A stretch of DNA of 64,000 nt from Candidatus Photodesmus katoptron Akat1 (GTDB lineage: Bacteria > Pseudomonadota > Gammaproteobacteria > Enterobacterales > Vibrionaceae). A program made the position numbers and the translations under genes. This document shows positions 33,606 through 45,194 of the stretch, piece after piece. The stretch's first letter is position 1. Each line of letters begins with the position of its first letter. The DNA lies in contig NZ_AMSD01000001.1 of the NCBI RefSeq assembly GCF_000478685.1, positions 186,001 to 250,000 on the forward strand. Direction: 5' to 3'. A model generated the notes under the pieces. That model saw only the letters and a program-made list of their open reading frames with translations, ran no database searches and had not been told where the DNA came from.

Positions 33606-33747
33606 GAGTCTCCCTTACTAATGAAAGAATAAAACTTAGATTATCATGTAAAAAAAATGAATACAGCATGAAAAAGTTTGTTTAATTTTTTTCCTAAAAA
33701 ATAATTTTAGCTATTTTAAATAGTGTCTTATTACACAAATAAAATTG

Positions 33748-33775
33748 TTGATTTAATAAATTTAATCCGTACAAT
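33748..33775 (+). promoter_or_regulatory. putative promoter of tRNA-Arg
   Basis: TTGATT (33748-33753) and TACAAT (33770-33775) are spaced by 16 bp and end 26 bp before the tRNA, predicting a leader of about 20 nt. Confidence 0.45.
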
Positions 33776-33801
33776 CTCCTTCTGGTATACATGCATACAA
33801 T

Positions 33802-33878
33802 GCGCCCTTAGCTCAGCTGGATAGAGCACGTCCCTTCTAAGGATGTGGTCGAAGGTTCGAATCCTTCAGGGCGTGCCA
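33802..33878 (+). tRNA. tRNA-Arg (anticodon TCT)
   Basis: A complete 77-nt cloverleaf with the CCA encoded. The acceptor GCGCCCT pairs with AGGGCGT (a G-U at the first pair); the D arm is GCTC...GAGC; the anticodon stem CGTCC/GGATG closes a CTTCTAA loop with anticodon TCT; the T arm is GAAGG-TTCGAAT-CCTTC. It reads AGA/AGG and resembles E. coli argU. AGA is likely a frequent arginine codon in this AT-rich genome, so this tRNA should be essential here. Confidence 0.96.
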
Positions 33879-34024
33879 AACATGCATTTTAGATTGTTTA
33901 TTAATACTTATAACTATCCTACCTATATAAGATATAAGCTTAGAAAAATAGACTGCTATCAATAAAGTAAAGCTGCTTAATCCATTTACATTTATCTAAA
34001 TATTATAAATGGATAGATTAAGTT

Positions 34025-35833
34025 TTACTCGTCTAAAAAACTACGCAAAGTTTCTGATCTACTCGGATGACGTAGTTTACGAAGTGCTTTTGCTTCTATC
34101 TGACGTATGCGCTCACGAGTTACATCAAATTGTTTACCTACTTCTTCGAGAGTATGATCAGTATTCATATCTATGCCAAATCGCATACGTAATACCTTTG
34201 CTTCACGAGGTGTTAGACCTGATAATACATCCCTAGTCGCAACTTTTAAACTTGTTGACGTAGCATCATCTAATGGTAATTCTAAAGTTGTATCTTCAAT
34301 AAAATCACCTAAATGAGAATCTTCATCATCGCCTATAGGAGTTTCCATAGAAATTGGTTCTTTTGCAATCTTTAGGACCTTACGAATCTTATCTTCTGGT
34401 ATTTGCATACGTTCTGCTAATTCTTCTGGCAAAGGCTCTCGTCCCATTTCTTGTAACATTTGACGAGAAATTCGATTAAGTTTATTAATTGTTTCAATCA
34501 TATGAACGGGAATGCGAATAGTACGGGCTTGATCTGCAATAGAACGAGTAATTGCTTGACGAATCCACCATGTAGCATATGTTGAAAATTTATAACCACG
34601 ACGATACTCAAATTTATCTACCGCCTTCATTAGGCCTATATTTCCTTCTTGTATGAGATCTAAAAATTGTAATCCACGGTTAGTATACTTCTTAGCTATA
34701 GAAATGACTAAGCGTAAATTAGCTTCAACCATTTCTTTTTTTGCTCGACGAGCCTTGGCTTCGCCAATAGACATACGACGACTAATATCTTTAATATTTT
34801 GAACTTTTAAAGAAGTTTCATTTTCAATAAGATTCAGTTTCTGAATAGACCGACGAATGTCATTTTCATGGCATTTTATCTTCTCTATATATGGATTATC
34901 TGAAACAAAAAGCTTATTTAACCATTCTCCACTAGATTCATTTCCAACAAATAAAGCAATAAATAACTTTTTAGGCATTTTGGCATATTCAACAGTTCGA
35001 TACATAATCAACCGCTCTTGAGTACGTACCCGTTCCATAGCTGTACGCAATTCACTCACTAAATAATCAAACTGCTTTGGTGTCAAACGGAATTCAGAGA
35101 ATACCTGTTGTAATATTTTCGTGGATTGAACAACTTTTTCACTATCTGCGCCGTATATCTTAATTTCTAATTGAAGTTTTTTATAAGTATCACGTAATTT
35201 CGAAAATTTTGAAAAAGCTAATTCTGGATCAATACCAATCATTTCTTCATCTTCGTCTTCAAGATCAGAATCTGTAAGATCAGAACCGACATGCGTAGCA
35301 GTTGGTGCTCCACTACCATAATCACTAGGATCAATAAAACCTGAAATTAAATCAGTTAGACGCAATTTTTCAGATTGAACTTTATCGAACTGTTCTAAAA
35401 TATATGGAATAGCACCTGGATATTCAACTACAGCATTCTGAACTTGACTAATACCATCTTCAATACGTTTAGCAATATCAATTTCACCTTCTCGAGTTAA
35501 CAACTCAACTGTACCCATCTCTCTCATATACATACGAACAGGATCGGTTGTGCGACCAATTTCATTTTCTACACTTGATAAAGCTGCTGCTGCTTCAGCC
35601 ACATCTTCATCAGTAATTGCACTATCGCCATTTAGAACAAGTTCATCAGCCTCAGGAGCTGTTTCTACTACCCTAATACCCATATCATTAATCATCTGAA
35701 TGATATCTTCTACCTGCTCAGCATCAACAATTTCTGTAGGTAGGTGATCATTTACTTCAGAGTAGGTTAGATAGCCTTGTTCTTTACCTTTAATAATAAG
35801 TAATTTTAGCTGTGACTGCGGATTTTGATCCAT
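34025..35833 (-). CDS. rpoD: RNA polymerase sigma factor RpoD (sigma70)
   Basis: The housekeeping sigma factor. The 602-residue product (E. coli 613) has region 1.1 at the N-terminus ([20 protein letters not shown]), region 1.2 [19 protein letters not shown], the non-conserved acidic spacer, region 2 with [17 protein letters not shown] and [15 protein letters not shown], region 3, and region 4.2 [20 protein letters not shown]. It ends the rpsU-dnaG-rpoD operon. The slightly shorter length comes from the non-conserved region. Confidence 0.98.
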   Translation of the reverse strand: MDQNPQSQLKLLIIKGKEQGYLTYSEVNDHLPTEIVDAEQVEDIIQMINDMGIRVVETAPEADELVLNGDSAITDEDVAEAAAALSSVENEIGRTTDPVRMYMREMGTVELLTREGEIDIAKRIEDGISQVQNAVVEYPGAIPYILEQFDKVQSEKLRLTDLISGFIDPSDYGSGAPTATHVGSDLTDSDLEDEDEEMIGIDPELAFSKFSKLRDTYKKLQLEIKIYGADSEKVVQSTKILQQVFSEFRLTPKQFDYLVSELRTAMERVRTQERLIMYRTVEYAKMPKKLFIALFVGNESSGEWLNKLFVSDNPYIEKIKCHENDIRRSIQKLNLIENETSLKVQNIKDISRRMSIGEAKARRAKKEMVEANLRLVISIAKKYTNRGLQFLDLIQEGNIGLMKAVDKFEYRRGYKFSTYATWWIRQAITRSIADQARTIRIPVHMIETINKLNRISRQMLQEMGREPLPEELAERMQIPEDKIRKVLKIAKEPISMETPIGDDEDSHLGDFIEDTTLELPLDDATSTSLKVATRDVLSGLTPREAKVLRMRFGIDMNTDHTLEEVGKQFDVTRERIRQIEAKALRKLRHPSRSETLRSFLDE

Positions 35834-35933
35834 AAAAAGGTATCCAACTTTTCATCTAGTAACGGATTTAGTGTATGAATTGCAAATTTTAAAATACTAA
35901 CAAAATTATTTATTATCGATTAATCAAACTGAA

Positions 35934-37673
35934 TCATGATTTTAAATCAAGCATTAAGGCCAATAACTTCTTTTTTTCTCCAGTTGGTAAACCAATACTT
36001 CTATCTTTAGCTTGAAGAAGTTCAATTTGTTTTTCTATACACTGAGACAATATTTTGTCTAGAGAATCCAAAAAAACATCTTCCTGATTATTTTCATCAA
36101 GAGGAATCATATAACTTGCTAGACGAGATAAAAGCATCTTGTTTTTCTTATATCGCCAGCTTTCCAGCAATTGACCTGTGCTAACATGGGGACAAGCTCG
36201 ACAATAATCAAGAACTTCAAATAATAAATCAAGTCCAGGTAATGCTAACCCTTTGATACTTGAAAGATCAGGAACTAAATTAGCGTAGCTTGGATTTTGA
36301 ATTAGCAAAATAATAACTTCGCGCATTGGAGTACGTTTAATTTTTTGATCTAATTTTAATCGACTCTTATTCAAGTGTTTTTTTAGGTGCTTAAAGTGAT
36401 TATCAAATCCGGTTCTTTGATCAAGTAATTTCCCTAATAATTCTTGAAATTGATAATCTGGAATTTTATCAATTAATTTAATTACATATGAACGAAATGC
36501 TGATTTTCCTTCATCAGTACCTAAATTTAATTTATGTATTTTAATTAAATTTTGAAATAAGTAAGTAGATAATGATGTAGCTCCTTCAATTAATCTTTCG
36601 AATTTATTTTTACCATACTGACGAATATAACTATCAGGATCTTCATTTTTAGGTAAAAACAAAAATTTAAGAGTCTTTCCTGTTTTTAAATGCTTTAAAG
36701 AATTTTTTAATGTCCGCCATGCTGCTTCTTCACCTGATTGATCTCCATCATAACAACAAATAACGGTACTGGTTTGACGAAATAATATTTTTAATTGTTC
36801 TCCAGTGATAGATGTTCCTAATGATGCAACAGTGTAATTTAGCTCATATTGAGATAAAGCAATCACATCCATATACCCTTCTACAACTAAAACCCTCGAA
36901 AGAATAGAAGAAGATTTAATCACTTCATAAAGACCGTAAAGCTCCTTTCCCTTTTTAAAAATGATTGTTTCTGGTGAATTGATATACTTTGGTTTACTAT
37001 CATCAAGAACCCTTCCGCCAAAACCAATAATTCGTCCAAGACGATCACGAATTGGAAAAATAATCCGGCCACGAAAACGGTCATAGCAATTTCCAAAATC
37101 ATTTTTTACCAAGACCCCAGTATCTATAAGCATATTATGTTGTTTACTAAAGTAATTACGAACTAAATCCCATTTATTTGGAACATAACCAATTAAAAAT
37201 TTATGGATAACTTTGCTAGAAATTCCACGATTTCTTAAATAATTAGTAGCGATCTTGTTACCAGGAGATGTTAACTGTCCGATATAGAAATTAGTAATAT
37301 CCCTCATTATTAAATACAAATTTTGTTTATCTGTAATGGACTTAGAACGGTTACTAACATAATGATCATACTGCTCTCGAGGAACTTTTAAACCTATAAA
37401 TGATGCAAGTTGTTCAATAGCTTCTATAAATTCATACTGTTCATACTGCATTAAAAAATCAACTGCATTGCCATGTACACCACAACCAAAACAGTGATAA
37501 AACTGCTTCTTAGGACTAACAGTAAAAGAGGGGGTTTTTTCATCGTGAAATGGACAACATGCAGTATAATTTTTCCCTCTTTTATTAAGCTTGATACGAG
37601 AATCAATGATATCAATGATATCAATCTGTTCTAGAAGATTAGAGATAAAACTACTTGGAATACGACCTACCAT
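35934..37673 (-). CDS. dnaG: DNA primase
   Basis: DnaG makes RNA primers at the replication fork. The 579-residue product (E. coli 581) has the CHC2 zinc ligands C40, H43, C61 and C64 in CCPFHDEKTPSF and YHCFGC, the RNA polymerase core with GFGGRVLDDSKPKYINSPET, the TOPRIM motif VVEGYMDVIAL and CYDGDQSGEEAA, and a helicase-binding C-terminal domain. It stands between rpsU and rpoD. The small yqeY (GatB/Yqey) gene that I recall between rpsU and dnaG in vibrios is not present; 165 bp remain. Confidence 0.97.
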   Translation of the reverse strand: MVGRIPSSFISNLLEQIDIIDIIDSRIKLNKRGKNYTACCPFHDEKTPSFTVSPKKQFYHCFGCGVHGNAVDFLMQYEQYEFIEAIEQLASFIGLKVPREQYDHYVSNRSKSITDKQNLYLIMRDITNFYIGQLTSPGNKIATNYLRNRGISSKVIHKFLIGYVPNKWDLVRNYFSKQHNMLIDTGVLVKNDFGNCYDRFRGRIIFPIRDRLGRIIGFGGRVLDDSKPKYINSPETIIFKKGKELYGLYEVIKSSSILSRVLVVEGYMDVIALSQYELNYTVASLGTSITGEQLKILFRQTSTVICCYDGDQSGEEAAWRTLKNSLKHLKTGKTLKFLFLPKNEDPDSYIRQYGKNKFERLIEGATSLSTYLFQNLIKIHKLNLGTDEGKSAFRSYVIKLIDKIPDYQFQELLGKLLDQRTGFDNHFKHLKKHLNKSRLKLDQKIKRTPMREVIILLIQNPSYANLVPDLSSIKGLALPGLDLLFEVLDYCRACPHVSTGQLLESWRYKKNKMLLSRLASYMIPLDENNQEDVFLDSLDKILSQCIEKQIELLQAKDRSIGLPTGEKKKLLALMLDLKS

Positions 37674-37838
37674 AAGATCTTTTTAAAAATTAACTTCTGA
37701 ACGATACAGAACCGTTATTAAATAAATGAAATTTATTTAACTGAACTGAAGAGAAAAAATAAATTTAAATACCGCAAATAAGTCGTTCTATTAAATTATT
37801 TTAGAATAGCTGAAACAGTTAATTTAACTAAAGCTATT

Positions 37839-38054
37839 TTAATATAAACGAATCCTACGAGCATTTTCTCGAGATAATTTCTTAAAATGACGTTTTTGAG
37901 CTGCAGCTTTAGCTCGTTTTCGAAGTGTCGTAGGTTTTTCGTAATGTTCACGGCGACGCACTTCAGAAAGAATACCTGCCTTTTCACAAGAACGCTTAAA
38001 ACGCCGTAAAGCGACATCAAATGGTTCATTTTCACGTACTTTAATTATTGGCAT
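37839..38054 (-). CDS. rpsU: 30S ribosomal protein S21
   Basis: S21 is a small basic protein of the 30S subunit needed for initiation on many mRNAs. The 71-residue product is normal length and almost unchanged from the gammaproteobacterial form: [20 protein letters not shown] at the start, a CEKAG loop and a highly basic C-terminus ([20 protein letters not shown]). It leads the macromolecular synthesis operon with dnaG and rpoD. An overlapping frame of 79 codons on the same strand is a shadow. Confidence 0.97.
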   Translation of the reverse strand: MPIIKVRENEPFDVALRRFKRSCEKAGILSEVRRREHYEKPTTLRKRAKAAAQKRHFKKLSRENARRIRLY

Positions 38055-38309
38055 AATTATCTTCTCTTCTTTTTTTAATCTTAAGGTTATACAATGAAAA
38101 GCTATTTAATAAAATTAATTGCATTCAATCAACAAAAAAGCTATCTTGAGATTTTCGAGATTCTAATCTTATTTCTACTAATTTGCAAAAATTTTTATAC
38201 AGAAGTAATTTCTAACAATCTATTATCAACACTATACTCGAATCTAGCCGAGTATTTGAAATACTAATTATATATATTTCAACTAAAATGGAGCAGTAAC
38301 TTTTAAAAT

Positions 38310-39329
38310 ATGCGTATTATTGCTATTGAAACCTCGTGCGATGAAACAGGTGTAGCCATTTATGATGATAAAGAAGGATTACTTTCTCATAAATTATATA
38401 GTCAGGTACACATTCACTCTAAGTATGGAGGCGTTGTTCCAGAATTAGCATCACGTGATCACATACACAAAATAATCCCACTTATCCAATCTAGCTTAAA
38501 TGATAGTGATTCAACATCGGAAGATATTGATGGAATTGCCTATACAGCGGGACCTGGTCTTATTGGTTCTATATTAGTTGGTGCTAGCATTGGTCATAGT
38601 ATTGCTTATGCTTGGAATATTCCTGCTATTCCTATTAACCATATGGAAGGACATTTATTAGCACCAATGTTAGAAAAGATACATCCTACATTTCCCTTTA
38701 TCGCATTATTAGTCTCTGGCGGCCATACCATGATAGTACAAGTAATTGATATTGGAAAATACAAAACCTTAGGAGAATCAATCGATGATGCAGCTGGAGA
38801 AGCATTGGATAAAACAGCAAAATTAATGAAACTAGGTTATCCTGGCGGTCCTTTAATATCTCATTTAGCTCAAAAAGGGACACCAGGTCGATTTCGATTC
38901 CCCCGTCCAATGATAAATCATCCTGGGCTTAATATGAGCTTCTCTGGTTTAAAAACTTCTGCTGCTAACATTATTAGTGTTAGTAGAAATGACGAACAGA
39001 CACAAGCAGATATTGCGTATGCATTTCAAGAAGCACTCTGTGATATCTTAATAATTAAGTGTAAAAAAGCATTACAACAAACTGGTATCAAACGTATTGT
39101 TATTGCTGGCGGTGTATCTGCTAATCAAAGATTACGTAAATCAATTGAGGATTTAGCTAAGGAAATTGGAGGAACAGCCTACTATCCAAGAATTGAATTC
39201 TGTACTGATAATGCTGCAATGATTGCTTACGCTGGAATGAAACGTTTAAAAATCTCTAAAAAAAGTAACTTAATTATCCAAGCTAAAGCCCGCTGGCCAA
39301 TTGATACCCTTGAATCAACATCTTTCTAA
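38310..39329 (+). CDS. tsaD: tRNA N6-threonylcarbamoyladenosine transferase subunit TsaD
   Basis: TsaD transfers threonylcarbamoyl to A37 of ANN-reading tRNAs, working with TsaB, TsaC and TsaE. The 339-residue product (E. coli 337) has the N-terminal ASKHA motif [12 protein letters not shown], the metal-binding [19 protein letters not shown] and the C-terminal [12 protein letters not shown]. It is divergent from rpsU, the classical arrangement. tsaB is also in this window (48635), so both core ASKHA subunits are kept. Confidence 0.98.
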   Translation: MRIIAIETSCDETGVAIYDDKEGLLSHKLYSQVHIHSKYGGVVPELASRDHIHKIIPLIQSSLNDSDSTSEDIDGIAYTAGPGLIGSILVGASIGHSIAYAWNIPAIPINHMEGHLLAPMLEKIHPTFPFIALLVSGGHTMIVQVIDIGKYKTLGESIDDAAGEALDKTAKLMKLGYPGGPLISHLAQKGTPGRFRFPRPMINHPGLNMSFSGLKTSAANIISVSRNDEQTQADIAYAFQEALCDILIIKCKKALQQTGIKRIVIAGGVSANQRLRKSIEDLAKEIGGTAYYPRIEFCTDNAAMIAYAGMKRLKISKKSNLIIQAKARWPIDTLESTSF

Positions 39330-39361
39330 TTTAAAAATGAACACTTAGTAAAATCTTTCTT

Positions 39362-40372
39362 TTATCTAATTTCTTTTAATTCATCTAATCTAAGTAATTT
39401 TTCTCGAAGTTGTTTATCTAGCTGTCTTGCTTTATCTACATTATCTTTTAGGTACTTACACGCATTACCTTTTCCTTGGCCAATTTTATCCCCATTATAA
39501 CTATACCAAGAACCAGATTTTTCGATTAGTTCATTCTTCACACCTAAATCAATCAATTCACTTTCACGATTAAAACCTAGACCATATAAAATTTGCATTT
39601 CAGCTTGCTTAAATGGTGCGGCAATTTTATTTTTAACAACTTTAATTCTGGTTTCATTACCAATGATTTCATCACGTTCTTTAATGGAACCAGTTCGACG
39701 AATATCAAGACGCACTGAAGCGTAAAATTTTAGAGCATTACCTCCAGTTGTAGTTTCTGGACTCCCAAAAATCACACCAATTTTCATACGAATTTGATTA
39801 ATAAAAATGCACATACAATTAGACTGCTTTAAATTTCCAGTTAATTTTCTCATAGCTTGAGAAAGCATACGAGCTTGAAGTCCCATATGACTATCACCCA
39901 TTTCTCCCTCAATTTCAGCTTTTGGTGTTAATGCAGCTACTGAATCTATAACAATGACATCAATAGCGCCAGAACGGGCTAACGCATCGCAAATTTCTAA
40001 TGCTTGTTCACCAGTATCTGGTTGAGATATTAAAAGTCTATCAATATCGACACCTAGTTTTTTTGCATAAATTGGATCTAATGCGTGCTCTGCATCAATA
40101 AACGCACAAGTTTTGGTTAATCTTTGCGCAGAAGCAATTAATTCTAAAGTTAACGTTGTTTTACCTGATGATTCTGGACCATAAATTTCTATTATTCTCC
40201 CCATTGGCAACCCCCCTGTACCTAAAGCAATATCTAAGGAAAGAGAACCAGTTGAAATAGTTTCAACATCCATAGTACGATTATCTCCAAGACGCATTAT
40301 TGAACCTTTACCAAATTGTTTTTCAATTTGATTAAGGGCTGCAGCTAATGCTTTTTTTTTATTTTCATCCAT
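39362..40372 (-). CDS. recA: recombinase RecA
   Basis: RecA forms the ssDNA filament for strand exchange and, where LexA exists, triggers SOS. The 336-residue product has the Walker [11 protein letters not shown] (65-74), [13 protein letters not shown], the DNA loops with [32 protein letters not shown] sequence, and the C-terminal helical region. It ends [14 protein letters not shown], about 17 residues short of E. coli (353): the acidic C-terminal tail that restrains RecA activity is missing. Upstream (40373-40662) I see no CTGT-N8-ACAG LexA box. It converges with tsaD with only 32 bp between. Confidence 0.97.
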   Translation of the reverse strand: MDENKKKALAAALNQIEKQFGKGSIMRLGDNRTMDVETISTGSLSLDIALGTGGLPMGRIIEIYGPESSGKTTLTLELIASAQRLTKTCAFIDAEHALDPIYAKKLGVDIDRLLISQPDTGEQALEICDALARSGAIDVIVIDSVAALTPKAEIEGEMGDSHMGLQARMLSQAMRKLTGNLKQSNCMCIFINQIRMKIGVIFGSPETTTGGNALKFYASVRLDIRRTGSIKERDEIIGNETRIKVVKNKIAAPFKQAEMQILYGLGFNRESELIDLGVKNELIEKSGSWYSYNGDKIGQGKGNACKYLKDNVDKARQLDKQLREKLLRLDELKEIR

Positions 40373-40521
40373 AACTTATTCCTACTCTTTCAATATCTAT
40401 CTCTTAATTCTATACTTATCAAGTTATGTTTTAAAAACAAGATAAAAGCATTAGATATTAATCATACCAAGTTTTACAATGTGCAATATTGTACTTTAAT
40501 TCATAGAATTTACACGTTTAC

Positions 40522-40536
40522 CAGGTATAATACCTG
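40522..40536. promoter_or_regulatory. perfect palindrome between recA and mutS
   Basis: CAGGTATAATACCTG is a perfect 15-nt palindrome around a central A, lying 150 bp before recA and 127 bp before mutS. It contains TATAAT on the plus strand. It has CAG...CTG polarity, the reverse of a LexA box, so it is not an SOS operator. Role unknown. Confidence 0.4.
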
Positions 40537-40662
40537 AACTTTTCCGAATTTTGATAAAAAATAAAGATTACAGTTGATATTAAGAACATTTATTATTATC
40601 TTTTTTAATAATAGTAATTTAACATATCATTCGATAGTATAGATAAGTGATAAATACTACAC

Positions 40663-43253
40663 ATGAACATTAACCAAAATCACACTCCTATGATCCAGCA
40701 ATACCTAAAATTAAAAGCTGAAAATCCCGGGATGTTGTTATTTTATCGTATGGGTGATTTTTATGAATTATTTTATGATGATGCTAAACGTGCCTCTAAA
40801 TTACTAGATATTTCTTTAACTCGAAGAGGCCAATCAGCAGGTAAACCAGTGCCAATGGCAGGCGTACCATTTCATTCACTTGAAAACTACTTAACAAAAT
40901 TAATTCAACTAGGTGAATCAGTGGCCATTTGCGAACAAATTGGAGAACTTACTGATAAAAAAGCTCCTATTAAAAGACAAGTAGTACAAATCATTACACC
41001 AGGAACTGTTACCGATGAAACATTGTTAGAAGGAGAGATTGATAATTTAATTGCAGCAATTTATTATCAAAAAGGCAAATTTGGTTACGCTACTTTAGAT
41101 ATAACTTCTGGTCGGTTTCAACTCACTGAGCCAGAGACAGAAAACGAAATGGCTTCGGAATTACAACGTACTTTGCCAACAGAACTTCTTTTCCCTGAAG
41201 ATTTCAAATATACTAAATTAGTAAATCACCGAAATGGGAATCGACCTCGACCTGTTTGGGAGTTTGAACTCAATACAGCTAAACAACAACTCAACCAACA
41301 ATTTGGAACACAAAATTTGGCTGGTTTTGGCGTTGAACAAGCTGAATTAGGCTTACGTGCTGCAGGTTGTTTAATTCAATATGTAAAAAATAATCAATGT
41401 ACTGCGCTTCCGCATATACGTTCTTTAATTTTCACTCAACAACATCATTTGATGATATTAGATGCTGCTACACGTCACAATTTAGAAATTAATAAAAATC
41501 TATCAGGTGGTAATACAAATACCTTAGTTGAATTACTTGATTGTACTAAAACTGCTATGGGTAGCCGTATGCTAAAACGTTGGCTACAACAACCAACACG
41601 TTGCCTTGATACCTTACAACAACGGTTGGACTCTATTGAAGAAATCAAACGAAATTCTCTGTTTATAAAGCTTCAACCTATACTAAAAGAAATTGCAGAT
41701 ATTGAGCGTATTATCACTCGATTGGCATTACGGTCTGCCAAACCTAAAGATATGATTAGATTACGTCAAACATTAAAACAGTTACCAGAATTACAAATAA
41801 TATTTAATTCTATAATGACACCTCATCTCATACAATTAGCTCAATTTTCATTGCCTAATGAAAAAGTATATGAACTACTTAAAATTTCATTAAAAGAAGA
41901 ACCTTCAGTTACCATTCGTGATGGTAATGTGATTAAAGAAGGTTATAACAAAGAATTAGATCAATATCGTATATTAGCAAATGGAGCATTAACATACTTA
42001 ACTGAATTAGAAAAGGAGCAACGTAAACTTTACGGAATCGATACACTTAAAGTACGATATAATAATGTCCAAGGATTTTTTATTCAGGTTAGTCGTAAAC
42101 AAAGTAGTTTAATTCCAAAACATTATTCTCGTCATCAAACTCTAAAAAATGTCGAAAGGTATACTATACCAGAACTCAAAGAGTATGAAGCAAAAATTTT
42201 TAACGCACGTTCAAAATCTATAGCATTAGAAAAAAACTTTGGGAAGAAATATTTGATCTATTAATTCCCCATTTAGAATCACTGCAAAATCTTGCTGCAG
42301 CTATTGGACAAATCGATGTTTTGCAAAATCTTGCGGAACGCGCAAAAACATTAAATTACTGCCAACCATCTTTCAACTCTATCAGTGGAATTCAGATTCA
42401 ATTAGGTCGACATGCTGTAGTTGAACAAACAATTAATAAGCCTTTTATTGCCAATCCAACTAAACTAAATGATAAACGAAAAATGTTAGTCATTACTGGC
42501 CCTAATATGGGTGGAAAATCTACATACATGCGTCAAACTGCATTGATTATTCTGTTAGCATATACAGGCTCTTATGTACCAGCAAGCTCAGCTAAAATTG
42601 GTCCTATAGATCGGATTTTTACTCGAATTGGAGCATCAGATAACTTAGCTTCTGGTCAATCGACATTCATGGTTGAAATGACAGAAACAGCAAATATTCT
42701 TCATAATGCTACAAGAAATAGTTTAGTAATTATGGATGAAATTGGTAGAGGCACTAGCACTTACGATGGAGTATCATTAGCATGGGCTACTGCTGAATGG
42801 TTAGCTACTAGTATTGGAGCAATGACTTTATTCGCTACTCATTATCTTGAGTTGACAAAATTAGCTGAACAATTGTCTGATTGTGTTGCTAATGTATACT
42901 TAGATGCAGTTGAGTATAAAAACAAAATTGCTTTTATGCATTCAATAAAAGAAGGTTCAGTAAATAAATCCTATGGTATAGCAGTTGCAGAATTAGCTGG
43001 TTTACCTAAAACAGTAATTAAAAATGCTCGACAAAAATTAGAATATTTTCAAAAAAATAATGAACATCCAGATGGCCTAAAGATACACAACCAACAAATA
43101 GCAAATAGAAATATAAATCAACTAGAAAAAATTTTATCGGAGATAGAGCTAGATGATCTAAGTCCTCGTCAAGCACTAGAGAAACTATACCAATTAAAAA
43201 TACTAATCACTAATAAAAATAAATCATATACCTTTCATATCAATGAAAAATGA
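40663..43253 (+). pseudogene. mutS: DNA mismatch repair protein MutS, split by a one-base homopolymer frameshift
   Basis: MutS recognises mismatches and starts mismatch repair. The first frame (40663-42264, 533 residues) has the mismatch-reading GDFYE (31-35) and domains I-III and part of the clamp; it then reads [10 protein letters not shown] and stops. The second frame (to 43253) has the Walker [23 protein letters not shown] and FATHYLELT. The junction is a run of seven A at 42230-42236. One extra A gives [19 protein letters not shown], matching E. coli, and a full-length protein of about 863 residues (E. coli 853). No other lesion is seen. It may be a fresh pseudogene, a slippage-rescued gene, or a sequence error. 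Confidence 0.9.
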
Positions 43254-43273
43254 TTTTTATTCAGTAAAAAATA

Positions 43274-44251
43274 CTATATTCTTTCAGAATTAAACAAATT
43301 TTCCATATTTAAACCTTGATTAATAAGGATTTCTTTTAATCTACGCAAACCTTCTACTTGAATTTGGCGAACACGCTCACGAGTTAAACTAATTTCTCGG
43401 CCAACTTCCTCAAGTGTTGCTGGTTCATATCCTAATAAACCAAACCGACGTGCTAAAACTTCTTTCTGTTTAGGATTTAATTCATCTAACCAATGAATTA
43501 GTGACTCCTCAATATCCTTATCCTGTGTTGATAATTCAGGATCAGAGTTATTAAGATCAGGGATAATATCTAATAATACTTTCTCTCCACTATTACCAAT
43601 TGGGATATCTACTGAACCAATATGCTCATTAAGCCGTAGTACTTTACTTACATCAGAAGCTGATTTATCAAGCTTCACTGCAATTTCTTCTGCTGTAGGT
43701 TCATAATCCAACTGTTGTGATAATTCACGAGCTGTTCGCAAATAAATATTAAGTTCTTTAACTACGTGAATTGGTAAACGAATAATTCTAGTTTGATTCA
43801 TCAAGGCACGTTCAATTGTCTGTCTAATCCACCAAGTGGCATATGTTGAAAAACGAAACCCCCTTTCTGGATCAAATTTTTCAACAGCACGAATTAATCC
43901 TAAATTACCCTCCTCAATAAGATCGAGAAGAGCTAAACCACGATTATTATAACGGCGAGATATTTTTACTACTAATCGAAGGTTACTTTCAATCATACGT
44001 TTACGAGCAATATTATCACCTAGCAATACACGCCGAGCATAAAAAACTTCCTCCTCTGCAGTCAATAAAGGAGAAAAACCAATTTCACCTAAATACATCT
44101 GAGTTGCATCTAAATTTTTTTCAGATACTTCAAATTCCTCCTTATCTGTTGAAAAATCCTGGGCTGTAATAAGAAAAGCCTTTTCTGATTCAATATCAAA
44201 TTTCTCTAAATCTAATTCTTCAATTTTCGCTGCTGGATTGCTAGTATTCAT
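43274..44251 (-). CDS. rpoS: RNA polymerase sigma factor RpoS
   Basis: The stationary-phase/general stress sigma factor. The 325-residue product (E. coli 330) has region 1.2 [21 protein letters not shown], region 2 with [20 protein letters not shown] and [18 protein letters not shown], region 3 and region 4.2 [20 protein letters not shown]. It lies after nlpD and convergent with mutS, 20 bp apart, as in vibrios and enterics. Keeping rpoS is uncommon in strongly reduced genomes and suggests the bacterium still meets variable conditions. Confidence 0.97.
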   Translation of the reverse strand: MNTSNPAAKIEELDLEKFDIESEKAFLITAQDFSTDKEEFEVSEKNLDATQMYLGEIGFSPLLTAEEEVFYARRVLLGDNIARKRMIESNLRLVVKISRRYNNRGLALLDLIEEGNLGLIRAVEKFDPERGFRFSTYATWWIRQTIERALMNQTRIIRLPIHVVKELNIYLRTARELSQQLDYEPTAEEIAVKLDKSASDVSKVLRLNEHIGSVDIPIGNSGEKVLLDIIPDLNNSDPELSTQDKDIEESLIHWLDELNPKQKEVLARRFGLLGYEPATLEEVGREISLTRERVRQIQVEGLRRLKEILINQGLNMENLFNSERI

Positions 44252-44295
44252 TTTTAACGCCTCCCATGCTTCGCCTTAATTAGGCCTAGAAAGAC

Positions 44296-44313
44296 AGCAT
44301 CAATTAAGATGCT
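44296..44313 (-). promoter_or_regulatory. hairpin between nlpD and rpoS
   Basis: AGCATC and GATGCT form a perfect 6-bp stem with a 6-nt loop over the nlpD stop codon (minus strand), followed by GTCTTT. It could stabilise or partly terminate the nlpD-rpoS transcript. Small stem, so only suggestive. Confidence 0.3.
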
Positions 44314-45194
44314 TGCTGATTTGGTAAGTACAGCTTTGGATTTACTGATTTACCTTTGTAACGTATTTCAAAATGCAAACAAACAGTTCCAATCTCAGAA
44401 TTTCCCATCATCGCTATTTTTTGACCAGCTTTCACATCTTGCCCCTCACTTACGAGTAACTGTTTGTTATAAGCGTATGCACTAATATAATCATTATTAT
44501 GTTTAATAATAACTAAATTTCCATATCCGCGAAGAGCATTTCCAGAGTAAACAACCAATCCATCAGCACTTGATATCACAGGCTGACCAAAGTTCCCAGC
44601 AATATCTATTCCCTTATTACCTTGATCGCTAGAAGAAAATTCTTTAATTACTTTCCCCTTAGTTGGCCATAACCAATTAGTTACCTTATTATTTTTTCTG
44701 AGCTTTGGATTTTTAAAAGTCTTATTCGCATTTATTTTATCTTTATATTGAAACTCAACATACCCTTTTGATTTCGATTGATCAACCTTATTAGATAAAT
44801 CTTTTTCTACTAATTTCAATTTTTGCTTAGCATTTTTAACTGATTTTATCACTTCAGGAAATGCATCTATACTAGAATTCTCAGTATGATGAATAGGTAT
44901 ATGAGATAAACTTTGGAGTTGAAGCTTTTGACCAGGATAAATAGTATAAGGAAATTTTAACTGATTAAAATGAATGATTTCTTCTACATTTTTATTTGTA
45001 AGATAGGAAATAAAATATAAAGTATCACCTTTTTTAACTTCATAAGTATTATCTTGATAGCTATCAGGAGTGATAGTGCTATAATTTTTTTTCAGTTCAA
45101 TAACTGGTGCAGGAATATGTAATTGTTCAGTACACCCAAATAGTATACTAAAAATGCACATAATAAATAAACTTCTCAACAATAGTGATTTCAT
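44304..45194 (-). CDS. nlpD: murein hydrolase activator NlpD
   Basis: NlpD is an outer-membrane lipoprotein that activates the amidase AmiC at the septum. From ATG 45194 (AGGAG 6 nt upstream) it has 296 residues: a signal peptide with lipobox LFGC (Cys21), a LysM domain (about 49-93, YEVKKGDTLYFIS), a basic linker, and an M23/LytM domain (about 195-290). The M23 metal ligands are degenerate (GIDIAG in place of HxGxD), as in true NlpD, so it should be a non-catalytic activator. The longer frame to 45257 adds 21 residues before a clear signal peptide and is rejected. pcm, surE and truD upstream are missing. Confidence 0.93.
   Translation of the reverse strand: MKSLLLRSLFIMCIFSILFGCTEQLHIPAPVIELKKNYSTITPDSYQDNTYEVKKGDTLYFISYLTNKNVEEIIHFNQLKFPYTIYPGQKLQLQSLSHIPIHHTENSSIDAFPEVIKSVKNAKQKLKLVEKDLSNKVDQSKSKGYVEFQYKDKINANKTFKNPKLRKNNKVTNWLWPTKGKVIKEFSSSDQGNKGIDIAGNFGQPVISSADGLVVYSGNALRGYGNLVIIKHNNDYISAYAYNKQLLVSEGQDVKAGQKIAMMGNSEIGTVCLHFEIRYKGKSVNPKLYLPNQQAS

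Noticed and set aside
33980..34014. Hairpin after rpoD as an intrinsic terminator
   Set aside because: ATCCATTTA/TAAATGGAT pairs for 9 bp but the loop is 17 nt and no T run follows on the rpoD strand.
40373..40662. Possible SOS (LexA) box for recA
   Set aside because: No CTGT-N8-ACAG found; the palindrome present has CAG...CTG polarity.
42321..43253. Separate short MutS-like ATPase gene
   Set aside because: It joins the upstream mutS frame after one added base and lacks its own ribosome site; it is the C-terminal part of one gene.
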